Shown here piece after piece: positions 16,907-25,489 of a stretch of 64,000 nucleotides of DNA. The notes under the pieces are model-generated. The model was not told where the DNA came from and searched no databases. It was given only the letters and a program-made list of their open reading frames with translations. The stretch covers positions 310,001-374,000 of the forward strand of contig NZ_JAGGNR010000008.1 in NCBI RefSeq assembly GCF_018614975.1, given 5' to 3'. Made by a program: the position numbers and the translations under genes. The DNA comes from Paenibacillus polymyxa. GTDB lineage: Bacteria; Bacillota; Bacilli; Paenibacillales; Paenibacillaceae. Each line of letters starts with the position of its first letter. Positions within the stretch are counted from its first letter, which is position 1.

Positions 16907-17410
16907 TTATTCAGCAGGAGCAGTGAACGAACGTTTGCCAAACTCGGCATCCAGCATGTAGAAGGCATTGCTGTCTTTTTCAATGCGGCGCAGCTTCTGG
17001 ATAATGTTATCGAACAACGCTTCCTCTTCAACCTGCTCATCAATGAACCATTTCAGGAAATACATTGTTGCATGCTCACGTTCATTCATGGCGATGTCAG
17101 CCAAATTGTAGAATTTTTTCGTGTTTTGCTGCTCATGAGCATAACCATGCTCAAATACATCCAGTATCGAAGTATATTCATTCTTCGGTTCTGGCAAAGC
17201 CGCTAGTGTGGCACGTTGTCCACGATCATTCAGGAATTTGTATATTTTCATGCCATGGAATCGCTCTTCTTCCGCTTGCACGATGAAGAAGTTCGCGAAT
17301 CCATCCAGACTTTTGCTGGAACAATAGGCTGCCATAGCCAGATATACATGAGCTGAATAAAACTCGAAGTTCATCTGTTCATTTAAAGATTCTGTTAACT
17401 CTTTGCTCAT
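16907..17410 (-). CDS. Ferritin (non-haem, bacterial FtnA type)
   Basis: 167-residue iron-storage protein forming cytosolic 24-mer shells. Ferroxidase-centre residues are in place: Glu in NFEFYSAHVYLAM, the ExxH pair in QAEEERFHGMKIY, Glu in NEREHATMYFLKWFIDEQVEEE. Length is normal for FtnA. The ATG at 17410 has AGAGGTG upstream. It is monocistronic with its own terminator. No Fur box or PerR box was recognised in the short upstream region. Confidence 0.93.
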   Translation of the reverse strand: MSKELTESLNEQMNFEFYSAHVYLAMAAYCSSKSLDGFANFFIVQAEEERFHGMKIYKFLNDRGQRATLAALPEPKNEYTSILDVFEHGYAHEQQNTKKFYNLADIAMNEREHATMYFLKWFIDEQVEEEALFDNIIQKLRRIEKDSNAFYMLDAEFGKRSFTAPAE

Positions 17411-17513
17411 AATCAAAACACCTCTTTCTTTCTCTAGGGATGGTTATATTCTAACATAATGTCAGCAGAACTTACACCGATTTTCTACAAAATTCGCCAA
17501 GGACTGAAAGAAC

Positions 17514-17546
17514 AAAAAAGCTCTGCCGCGATGGCAGAGCTTCTTT
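17514..17546 (-). terminator. Rho-independent terminator
   Basis: Minus strand: GCTCTGCC / GGCAGAGC stem with a five-base loop followed by TTTTTTG. It lies about 20 bases after the YjcZ stop codon. Confidence 0.85.
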
Positions 17547-17566
17547 CATTCTTTAGAGATATGCAA

Positions 17567-17686
17567 TTATACCAAGAACGCTTTGGAGATGATAACCAAC
17601 AGGATGAACAGAACCAGAATGGCACCTACAGAAGTAAAACCTCCGTATCCGTAGCCTCTTGTTTCTCCACCTAATACTTCGCTCAT
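17567..17686 (-). CDS. YjcZ-family small sporulation/membrane protein
   Basis: 39 residues: a short Gly/Tyr-rich head (ETRGYGYGGFTSVG) and one C-terminal transmembrane helix (AILVLFILLVIISKAFLV). This is the standard pattern of the YjcZ family of small proteins in spore formers. GAGGAGG lies 8 bases before the ATG and a terminator follows. A CATAAGATA element 32-40 bases upstream (17718-17726) matches the CATAnnnTA -10 of mother-cell sigma factors, although no good -35 was found. Molecular function is unknown. Confidence 0.85.
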   Translation of the reverse strand: MSEVLGGETRGYGYGGFTSVGAILVLFILLVIISKAFLV

Positions 17687-17786
17687 TGACCGTACCTCCT
17701 CTGCAACAGGTATGGGTTATCTTATGCAGGAAGAACGACTTTGACAGGGCGGATGCCCTAATTATTCAGATTGCTGTATTTTCCGT

Positions 17787-18044
17787 TCAGTAACGGGGCG
17801 ATTGCACACGCATGATATCCAGAAAAGGCACCTTTGCTGTGAACTCTTCTTCGGTATACTCTACATGCACGAGTCGTGTACGGGAGTCCATTTTGACGAT
17901 GACTCCTTGCACCTGATCTTCTTTGCCCCATACCGTCAACAGTACTTCCGAACGTTCCCGAAAGGCCTCAACTAGCTGGTTTCCCAACTCTTCAAGTTCA
18001 AACTCATCCCGTGTAGGTCTTTTTGCTACTTTTGCTTTTGCCAA
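17787..18044 (-). CDS. YolD-like family protein
   Basis: About 85 residues with the YolD pattern: an N-terminal RPTRDEFELEELG segment, a central small beta barrel (VLLTVWGKEDQVQGVIVKMD) and a C-terminal PFLDIMRVQ. The TTG start at 18044 is chosen because GAGGAGG lies 8 bases upstream; the frame runs 25 codons further to an ATG that has no ribosome binding site and would add unrelated sequence. YolD-like genes often sit beside UV-damage polymerases (YqjW/UvrX), but no such gene is adjacent here. Function unknown. Confidence 0.8.
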   Translation of the reverse strand: MAKAKVAKRPTRDEFELEELGNQLVEAFRERSEVLLTVWGKEDQVQGVIVKMDSRTRLVHVEYTEEEFTAKVPFLDIMRVQSPRY

Positions 18045-18414
18045 TGTGGCTGCCTCCTCTACTCCGACGTCCCGATTCCACGGGTTGATTGCCGAGTTCG
18101 TATTCAAATAGTATACCATTCATTTACGTTCGTGTAATGTCATGGAACCCCAGATGGAGCAAATTCCTCTGATCTGATATCTGCAATCGTGCCAGACCCT
18201 ATTCTTCACTATATTCCACAGTGGTGCTGTACTGTTGAGTCCCCGCCTGTTCGGAAGACAACTGCGCAACATAGGAGAGATTCCTCTGTAATATAATGTA
18301 AGCTTAGTTATCATGCTACGAATATAATGATTTGCGTTTTGCTCAATGTGAATTATAATCATCATATACGAGAGTAATTCTGTCGTATCATTATGATGCA
18401 GTCAGCGGTGATAT

Positions 18415-19533
18415 ATGAAGAGTTTCCATATGCACAATAACCACATACCTACAGAATACGCATTCAAGCATTCCAAATGGATTCACAAAATGCTCCATGC
18501 CTATTGGATTGTCATTATTGCACATATTACCATTCAGATTGCCTGTTTCCTGTTTCTCGAGTATGATCGTACGCCCGCAGATTTTATGATTCATGTCTTG
18601 TTCTGGCCTGCTACAATCAGCATTTCTTGCATTTTGATCGCAAGCTGGATTGATCGTCGTTTCAGTTCATTTTCCTTCTACGCCATGTCTGTAACCAGTA
18701 CAGTTATCGCTTGGACAATTATTCATGTCAATTATGACATTCGGATTATACTAGCGATCTGCCTGTTACCCATCTTCTCTTCGGTTCTGTTCTTCAGTAT
18801 AAAGAGAGTCTGGATTGTCTGCCTGATGCAGATGACGGGTTACTTTCTGGTTCTGTTCGATCCATTCTACCGATTGTACCTGTCTTCATTTGACATGGTC
18901 TCCATTCCGGCTTTTCTTATCATCGGTGCTTATGTTGCACAAGTCATTGTAACCAGCGGAGTTGAAGTACTGAACGATCTCCAGGCAAGCATGGTTGTCA
19001 AGCAGGACCTTATTGTGCGAAACGCCATTATGACCAAACAGTCCAAAACAGATGGTTTAACCAACCTCTATAACCAAAGCTCCTTCAAGGATTATTATGA
19101 AAAAGCATTTGAGTACGCCAACAATGGCATGAGTCTGCATCTTGCCCTGATCGATATTGATGATTTCAAATCCATTAATGACACGTATGGTCATCGGGTT
19201 GGAGACATTATGCTCGAAAAGGTGTCATTGATCATTCAGGAGAACATTACCTCAAGTGACATTGCTGCACGGTATGGGGGCGAAGAGTTCGCCATATTGA
19301 TATTTGAGCAGTCTTTCGAGCAGGCCTACGCTTTGGTTGAACAGATTCGTCAGAAGATTGCCCTGATGTGCCACCTGGAACTTGAAGGAACTTCCATCAC
19401 GGTGAGTATTGGTCTCAAAAGCTACAGTCCCAACTTAAGCAAAGACAAGTTGTTTGAGGAAGTGGATGCCTGTCTGTATGCGGCCAAACGAACGGGTAAA
19501 AATAAAACCGTAACGTCCCTTAATCTGACATAG
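18415..19533 (+). CDS. Membrane diguanylate cyclase (GGDEF)
   Basis: 372 residues. Six or so hydrophobic helices occupy roughly residues 25-190 and carry no recognised sensor motif. They are followed by a GGDEF domain with substrate motif DIDDFKSINDTYGHRVGD and active-site loop GGEEF (in ARYGGEEFAILI). It is expected to make c-di-GMP from two GTP. No RxxD inhibitory site was noted upstream of GGEEF. GGTGAT close to the ATG serves as ribosome binding site. Monocistronic with a strong terminator. Confidence 0.88.
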   Translation: MKSFHMHNNHIPTEYAFKHSKWIHKMLHAYWIVIIAHITIQIACFLFLEYDRTPADFMIHVLFWPATISISCILIASWIDRRFSSFSFYAMSVTSTVIAWTIIHVNYDIRIILAICLLPIFSSVLFFSIKRVWIVCLMQMTGYFLVLFDPFYRLYLSSFDMVSIPAFLIIGAYVAQVIVTSGVEVLNDLQASMVVKQDLIVRNAIMTKQSKTDGLTNLYNQSSFKDYYEKAFEYANNGMSLHLALIDIDDFKSINDTYGHRVGDIMLEKVSLIIQENITSSDIAARYGGEEFAILIFEQSFEQAYALVEQIRQKIALMCHLELEGTSITVSIGLKSYSPNLSKDKLFEEVDACLYAAKRTGKNKTVTSLNLT

Positions 19534-19552
19534 CTCTTCTTGAATAAACATC

Positions 19553-19604
19553 AAAAAAAGTTGTGCTGTACACCGAAATTACGGTTGTACAACACAACTT
19601 TTTT
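19553..19604. terminator. Rho-independent terminator
   Basis: AAAAAAGTTGTG...TGTAC pairs with TGTAC...ACACAACTTTTTT, with a further ACCG/CGGT pairing near the loop. It has U-runs in both directions and lies between converging genes. Confidence 0.88.
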
Positions 19605-19650
19605 GGGTTTATATATGCCTAGCAAGCCGACCTTCTAGACGTCTATGTCT

Positions 19651-20172
19651 TCACTCCGCCCATTCCCAGCGATGACGATTTTGCTCCAGCCTGGGATGAA
19701 GATCACCTGATGACCCGTCTATGATGAGACGCAGCTCTTTGATCCAATCCTTGAAGGAATCGAACGAAGCGAACAGATTCGCCATCTCCGCTGTCATATA
19801 CAGAAAGTGAGGGGCTGGATATTCGGCAGTGATATGGCGCAGCGCGCTATCCACAGGCGTATATTTCTTTCTCTTGCCTTCAAGCCCCTCCACACGTATA
19901 CGTGCAGTTGGATGTTCCCGCCGCCAATCATGGAGACGGTCTTCTCTTTTATAATATGCCTGTATTGTATCCTTACTCATTCGTTTAAACGTGCTCTCGT
20001 GTAAAGGATACAGCACGAGCTGCATGAATGAACGGGTATCCACCGTTGCAGCGGCGCGCTCGAGTTGCTCATCGGTCACATGTTCGAACGAGTCATAAAA
20101 AGTCAATGTGCCTTTGCGGCTGGCCGCAGGTGGCTCATAACCATAAGGTACAGTTGTATATTTTCCAGACAT
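19651..20172 (-). CDS. Conserved-looking protein of unknown function
   Basis: 173 residues, soluble, rich in aromatic and charged residues (YYKREDRLHDWRREHP; RIRVEGLEGKRKKYTPVDS). No motif recognised, no signal peptide, no membrane segment. AAGGAGGGG lies close before the ATG and base composition matches its neighbours, so it is very probably a real gene. It sits between two diguanylate cyclase genes, 80 bases after the second one on the same strand, but co-function is only a guess. Confidence 0.65.
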   Translation of the reverse strand: MSGKYTTVPYGYEPPAASRKGTLTFYDSFEHVTDEQLERAAATVDTRSFMQLVLYPLHESTFKRMSKDTIQAYYKREDRLHDWRREHPTARIRVEGLEGKRKKYTPVDSALRHITAEYPAPHFLYMTAEMANLFASFDSFKDWIKELRLIIDGSSGDLHPRLEQNRHRWEWAE

Positions 20173-20253
20173 TTCACCCCTCCTTGTCTATACGCACATT
20201 CGAACAAAGGTGATTGGGATAACCCAGCTAATGTTATTTTATTCTACGCTACG

Positions 20254-21894
20254 CTAACGATCCTGCTTCAACTCGGAATAAAATGTCATTCTGTTCTTGC
20301 CTGCACGTTTGGACTCATACAAAGCTTCGTCCGCCATCCGAATAATCTCACTTGGGTTGTCGCTGTTGGTTGGATATTCAGCACCTCCAATACTACATCC
20401 AATTCGAATTCGCTCGTATTCGATAATAAACGGCTTGTTCAGACTTTGAATGATGGCTTCTGCATAAGCCATGGCTTCTTCCCTCGGATGACTCCCAACA
20501 GACTGAAGTACAATCAGGAATTCATCTCCCCCCAATCGGACCGTTATCCCCTTTTCCTGACCAAGAGCAGACAGTCGCTGGGCCACTTTCTGTAGCAGCA
20601 CATCTCCAGTCTGATGTCCAAGTGTATCGTTGACCCGTTTGAATCCATCAAGATCCAGATAGAAAAAAGTCAGCGTGTGATTTTCACTTTCGGTCTCCAG
20701 AGACTCCTCCAGGTACACCTCAAGGGCAGTACGATTCGGCAGGCTGGTCAGCTGATCAAAATGTGCCAGATTCTGCATCACGACCAGTTCTGAGTCTTTA
20801 TTCGTAAGAGAGGTCAGCATATCCCGAAGTGATCGGGATAACACTTCAATCTCCTTAATCCCCTTATTGGCGGGAATCTCAAGCTTTTCCCCTGCACGCA
20901 GTCGATTGGCTACTCTGGTAAGGCGCACAAGTGGTGCAGAGATCAGACGTGAGACAACCCAGCCAATCAGTGCAAACAGTACGGTAACGGCAAGTCCAGC
21001 CCACACATTAAACCACATCAGGTCAAACACAGAAGCGAACGCAGTGGACTTGACTTGACGAATAACTATGGTCCAGCCTAATCCAGGATAATCCAGATGA
21101 CCCTGACTGTAAGCAAACCCTGTCACATAGTCTTTCCCATCAGGCCATTCTTCAATGGACCAACTGCTTTTGTTGAGCTGGGCCTCTGCAATGCCGGGTA
21201 ATACCAGCGGTATACCGATCCATTCCTTCGGCCCGAGCAGCACTGTATGTTCCTTTTTGCTCACGATAAAGAACTCAATGTCCTTTTCTTCCCTTTTCAA
21301 TGGGGCAAGTACTGATTCCTCGACTTCCTTCGCCCATTCCCAGCTTAAATGTGCAGCGAGCACACCTTGAATATGTCCTTTGCTATCCTTCAGCGGAAAA
21401 CTGATATCGACAAATTGCAACGGCTCTCCCGTTGGATTCGGAAGCAGCTTGGCAAGAAGTACTGCATTATGCACATCTCCAATGAATTTACCCTTGATTC
21501 CCTCCTGATACACCGGTCGCTCTGATAAATTTTCCCCTAGCAAGATACCATCCGTGGCAGCTAATACATTTCCCTTCGGGTCCATGAATCCAACCCATGA
21601 GAATGAGGGAAAGCTATCTTGTAACTGATCCAGCAGCATCTGAATCTCATCAGGCTGGAATCCATCTTCCAACGAAGCCATGCGGCCCAGCAGGTCCAGT
21701 TCACCCGCGCGAGCGGACATGAATCGATCCAGCTTGTCCGAAGCCTGTGAGGCCGTGGCTGTAAGCGAGTGACCAATCTCAGTCTCTACAGCAACAAATG
21801 ACTTTTGGCTAAAAATAGACCCAATCGTCAGAGTAACCAGCAAGGATAACACAGCGAAGATGACTGTAAGCACAGTTCTAATTTTGAATGACAT
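20254..21894 (-). CDS. Diguanylate cyclase with extracytoplasmic Cache sensor and HAMP
   Basis: About 546 residues. An N-terminal helix (TVLTVIFAVLSLLVTLTIG), a dCache-like extracytoplasmic region (about 40-285; PSFSWVGFMDPKGNVLAATD is typical), a second helix (WAGLAVTVLFALIGWVVSRL), a HAMP segment and a GGDEF domain (DLDGFKRVNDTLGHQTGD; RLGGDEFLIVLQ). The intact GGDEF signature predicts c-di-GMP synthesis under control of an extracellular small molecule. The ATG at 21894 has GGAGG just upstream. No EAL domain is encoded nearby. Confidence 0.9.
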   Translation of the reverse strand: MSFKIRTVLTVIFAVLSLLVTLTIGSIFSQKSFVAVETEIGHSLTATASQASDKLDRFMSARAGELDLLGRMASLEDGFQPDEIQMLLDQLQDSFPSFSWVGFMDPKGNVLAATDGILLGENLSERPVYQEGIKGKFIGDVHNAVLLAKLLPNPTGEPLQFVDISFPLKDSKGHIQGVLAAHLSWEWAKEVEESVLAPLKREEKDIEFFIVSKKEHTVLLGPKEWIGIPLVLPGIAEAQLNKSSWSIEEWPDGKDYVTGFAYSQGHLDYPGLGWTIVIRQVKSTAFASVFDLMWFNVWAGLAVTVLFALIGWVVSRLISAPLVRLTRVANRLRAGEKLEIPANKGIKEIEVLSRSLRDMLTSLTNKDSELVVMQNLAHFDQLTSLPNRTALEVYLEESLETESENHTLTFFYLDLDGFKRVNDTLGHQTGDVLLQKVAQRLSALGQEKGITVRLGGDEFLIVLQSVGSHPREEAMAYAEAIIQSLNKPFIIEYERIRIGCSIGGAEYPTNSDNPSEIIRMADEALYESKRAGKNRMTFYSELKQDR

Positions 21895-22191
21895 TACTTC
21901 CTCCATTACACGGTGAAACCATCTTGCTTTTCAACATAACTATGCTGTAAAGAGTACACGGAATGTCACCTAATCGTTTTCATATTTATCGGAACCTGTG
22001 TGTTTTTTTATTATACATGCCCATACAATATTATGTTGAAATCTTCACCGTGTTTCTTCCATTCAAAGAATAGACACGATTCTGTATATACATACTTGGG
22101 TTATGAATATAGAGAGCAAGCATATCCTTCAAAGGTCATGCGCCTGTATGTCACAGAGAGAGTAATCGAAATACTAAACATTGGGGGTGTA

Positions 22192-25149
22192 ATGTTGAGC
22201 CTGCTTCATGTTGCTGTTATTCTGCCTTTTGCCGCTGGCATTCTTCTTGCCATGCTGCATCGTTTCTTCCGTAAAAACCATTTGGGATGGCCGGTTCTCC
22301 TTGTCCCGGTACTATTATTTGTAACCTTTGCGAGTCTCATACCCGCTGTGTCACAGCGCAATAACGTATCCGGAAATATCCCATGGATTCCATCACTGGA
22401 CATTGGATTTAACTTATATCTGGACGGTCTAAGTCTGATGCTGACACTGCTAATCACCGGAATTGGTGTCCTCGTTGTTCTCTACTCCATCTTCTATATG
22501 GATATGAAAGAAGCTCTGAACCGCTTCTACCTGTATCTATTAATGTTTATGGGAGCCATGCTGGGTGTGGTACTGTCTGACAACATGATCGTGCTCTATG
22601 GATTCTGGGAATTGACCAGTATTACGTCATTCCTGTTGATTGCATATAACTACAAACGCGAAGCCTCCACTTCAGGGGCACAGAAGTCATTCCTGATCAC
22701 GGTATTTGGCGGATTCGCCATGCTTACCGGATTCATGATGATGTATCTCATTACCGGAACGTTCAGTATTCGTGCAACCATTGCAGGATTGGGTCAGTTT
22801 CAGGAAAGCGCACTATTTCTACCCGCACTTGTCTTGATCCTGATTGGAGCTTTCACCAAGTCAGCTCAGTTCCCGTTCCATATCTGGTTGCCGGATGCCA
22901 TGGAAGCCCCAACACCTGTCAGTGCTTATCTTCACTCAGCCACCATGGTCAAGGCCGGACTGTACGTTGTAGCCCGGTTTACACCGATCTTTGGTGGACA
23001 GGGACTCTGGTTCTGGCTCGTTACTGGCGTTGGTCTTCTGACTTTGTGTTACGGATCATTCCTGGCAGTGAAAAAAAACGATCTCAAAGCGATTCTCGCC
23101 TATTCGACCATCTCTCAACTTGGTCTGATCATGTCCCTCTTAGGGGTTGGATCTGCTGCTCTCTACTTCGGATATGGCGAATCCTCTGCGATGTACACCG
23201 TGGCAATAACCGCTGCTCTGCTTCACCTGTTTAATCATGCGACCTTCAAAGCCGCTCTGTTCATGGTCGTAGGGATTATCGATCATGAAACGGGTACACG
23301 TGACATTCGGAAGCTCGGTGGACTTGCTTCATTTATGCCAATTACATTCATCGTGGCATTGATCGGTTCACTCGCCATGGCGGGTATTCCGCCTTTCAAC
23401 GGATTCCTGAGCAAGGAGCTATTTTTCCAGGCGATGGTGGAAGTCACGCATCTGCGAATCTTTGGACTTGGGTCCTGGAGTGTTCTATTGCCGGTATTCG
23501 CTTGGCTTGCAAGTGTGTTTACCCTGATCTATGCGCTTATTATCGTGTTCAAAACATTCCTCGGTCGTAGCCAAAGCGAGATCCCTGCCGAGAAGCTGCA
23601 CGAAGCGCCCGCTGGCATGCTCATTCCACCTGTTGTTCTAGGTGTTCTTGTCGTTGTATTCGGACTTTTCCCGAATCTGCTGGCCGGATCACTGATTGAA
23701 CCGGCCATGGCCGCTGTGCTTCCATCCCTCTTGAATGGGAATGAACGCTTCGATGTACATTTCTCCCTGTGGCATGGATGGACTCCGGAACTGATTATGA
23801 CGATCGGAGTTGTGATTCTGGGAATCACTCTCTACAAGCTGTTGCCACGATGGAGGAATATTTATGAGCATTATCCGCAAGGATTAACAATTAACAATAT
23901 GTACCATGTCGTGCTGGATAATCTTCAGCATTATGCACGCAAATGGACGGAAGCCTATATGAATGGCTCGGTTCGTAATTATCTCGTATACATTTTCTCA
24001 TTCACGGTCGCGTTGCTGGTCTATTCCTTCTTCCGTTCAGGAGAAAATATTACTTGGAATCTGCAGGGCAATGCACCTTACTCTTTCTATGAGGTGGTAC
24101 TGCTAGTCACACTTATCGGTGCTGCAGTTTCGATTCCTTTTGCCAAGAACAGACTGTCGGCAGTCATTATGACCGGAGCGGTTGGTTACCTCGTAACCCT
24201 GCTGTTTGTACTCTTCCGGGCGCCGGATCTGGCGTTGACACAGATGATTGTTGAGACGGTGTCCGTTGCATTGTTCCTGCTCTGCTTCTACCATCTGCCT
24301 GAGCTTCAACGTGGCAAATCAAGCCGCAGTTATCTCACGGTAAATATGATCGTAGCCATTGCAGTCGGGATCGTAATGACTTTTGTTGCATTGGCCGCAA
24401 GCGGAACAGCTTCACTGGACAGCATTTCTACCTTTTTCCTTCAGGAAGCGTATGACTCGGCTGGTGGTAAAAATGTCGTGAATGTGTTACTGGTAGATTT
24501 CCGTGGCTTCGATACGTTATTGGAGATTATGGTGCTTGGGGTTGCTTCATTGTCCATCTACTCCATGATTAATCTGAACCTCGAAGCGAAGGATCTCGGA
24601 GCCCGATTGAAGTTCCGTAAGATAGACGAAACTAAGGATTCCGAGCCCGATCTGGATGATGAAACAGACAATACGAAAAAGTATGGTAACTGGGAACGCA
24701 GCTCATCCTCGTGGGATACTGTCCCCTTGCAGAGTAATGATGTATTGCTGCAAACGACCACCAAGGTCGTTGTGTTCATCATACTGACGTTTGCCATGCA
24801 CCTGTTCTTTGCAGGTCACCACAATCCGGGCGGAGGTTTCATCGGCGGCTTGGTAACAGCGGCAGCGCTCGTACTGATTGCTCTGGCATTCAGTACAGAT
24901 ACAATACGCAAAGCGTTACCGGTTGACTTCCGTATTCTAACAGGAATCGGATTGGGTATAGCCTTACTGACGGGTGCGGGTTCATTTATATTCGGAGTCC
25001 CGTTCCTAAGTCAAACCTTCGGCTATTTCGAACTTCCTTTGCTGGGAGAGACCGAACTCGCCACGGCCATGCTGTTTGATCTTGGCGTGTATCTCGCTGT
25101 CCTGGGTGTCACCATGACCATTATTCTACAGATCGGGGAGGATCGCTGA
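22192..25149 (+). CDS. mrpA: Mrp Na+/H+ antiporter subunit A fused to subunit B (MrpAB)
   Basis: About 985 residues. Residues 1-760 or so are MrpA: NuoL-like proton-pumping domain (SAYLHSATMVKAGLYVVARF; STISQLGLIMSLLGVG) and MrpA C-terminal extension (TLLEIMVLGVASLSIYSMIN). A charged linker of about 40 residues follows, then an entire MrpB domain (MHLFFAGHHNPGGGFIGGLV ... FDLGVYLAVLGVTMTIILQI). In Bacillus subtilis these are two genes. No stop codon or internal ribosome binding site separates the parts. The ATG at 22192 follows TTGGGGGTGTA; the longer frame upstream has no site and does not look like membrane protein. First gene of mrpABCDEFG. Confidence 0.9.
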   Translation: MLSLLHVAVILPFAAGILLAMLHRFFRKNHLGWPVLLVPVLLFVTFASLIPAVSQRNNVSGNIPWIPSLDIGFNLYLDGLSLMLTLLITGIGVLVVLYSIFYMDMKEALNRFYLYLLMFMGAMLGVVLSDNMIVLYGFWELTSITSFLLIAYNYKREASTSGAQKSFLITVFGGFAMLTGFMMMYLITGTFSIRATIAGLGQFQESALFLPALVLILIGAFTKSAQFPFHIWLPDAMEAPTPVSAYLHSATMVKAGLYVVARFTPIFGGQGLWFWLVTGVGLLTLCYGSFLAVKKNDLKAILAYSTISQLGLIMSLLGVGSAALYFGYGESSAMYTVAITAALLHLFNHATFKAALFMVVGIIDHETGTRDIRKLGGLASFMPITFIVALIGSLAMAGIPPFNGFLSKELFFQAMVEVTHLRIFGLGSWSVLLPVFAWLASVFTLIYALIIVFKTFLGRSQSEIPAEKLHEAPAGMLIPPVVLGVLVVVFGLFPNLLAGSLIEPAMAAVLPSLLNGNERFDVHFSLWHGWTPELIMTIGVVILGITLYKLLPRWRNIYEHYPQGLTINNMYHVVLDNLQHYARKWTEAYMNGSVRNYLVYIFSFTVALLVYSFFRSGENITWNLQGNAPYSFYEVVLLVTLIGAAVSIPFAKNRLSAVIMTGAVGYLVTLLFVLFRAPDLALTQMIVETVSVALFLLCFYHLPELQRGKSSRSYLTVNMIVAIAVGIVMTFVALAASGTASLDSISTFFLQEAYDSAGGKNVVNVLLVDFRGFDTLLEIMVLGVASLSIYSMINLNLEAKDLGARLKFRKIDETKDSEPDLDDETDNTKKYGNWERSSSSWDTVPLQSNDVLLQTTTKVVVFIILTFAMHLFFAGHHNPGGGFIGGLVTAAALVLIALAFSTDTIRKALPVDFRILTGIGLGIALLTGAGSFIFGVPFLSQTFGYFELPLLGETELATAMLFDLGVYLAVLGVTMTIILQIGEDR

Positions 25150-25150
25150 T

Positions 25151-25489
25151 ATGGAAATATTGATGTGTGTAGCCGTTGGCATTCTGTTTGCGGTTGCCGT
25201 CTTTTTAATCTTGTCGCGGAGCCTGCTCCGTATCGTACTTGGCATGTCCATACTAACCCATGGCGTGCATCTGCTCTTGATCACCATGTCACGTCTGAAA
25301 ACCGGAGCACCGCCACTGCTTGGGGAGATGGCTGAACGTTATGTCGATCCTCTTCCTCAGGCTTTGATACTAACTTCGATTGTTATTAATTTTGGACTCA
25401 CTGCGTTCTTCTTTGTTCTCTCCTATCGTTCTTATCTGAAGCTGAAAACAGACGATATGGAAGAAGTAAGGGGGCGCCCATATGAATAA
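25151..25489 (+). CDS. mrpC: Mrp Na+/H+ antiporter subunit C
   Basis: 112 residues, NuoK-like subunit with three transmembrane helices; ILSRSLLRIVLGMSILTHGVH carries the conserved family region. It starts one base after the mrpAB stop codon and overlaps mrpD by 8 bases, so translation is coupled. Part of the membrane complex exchanging cytosolic Na+ for external protons. Confidence 0.93.
   Translation: MEILMCVAVGILFAVAVFLILSRSLLRIVLGMSILTHGVHLLLITMSRLKTGAPPLLGEMAERYVDPLPQALILTSIVINFGLTAFFFVLSYRSYLKLKTDDMEEVRGRPYE

Noticed and set aside
18045..18119. 25-codon N-terminal extension of the YolD-like protein
   Set aside because: The upstream ATG has no ribosome binding site, whereas the TTG at 18044 has a near-perfect one and gives a normal YolD N-terminus.
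21968..21990. Possible CcpA cre site (ATGAAAACGATTAG on the minus strand)
   Set aside because: Only the left half fits the cre consensus; the right half lacks the complementary CGNTTTCA pattern.
22000..22191. 64-codon N-terminal extension of MrpAB
   Set aside because: The segment is polar, unlike MrpA N-termini, lacks a ribosome binding site, and the ATG at 22192 begins exactly at the expected first helix.
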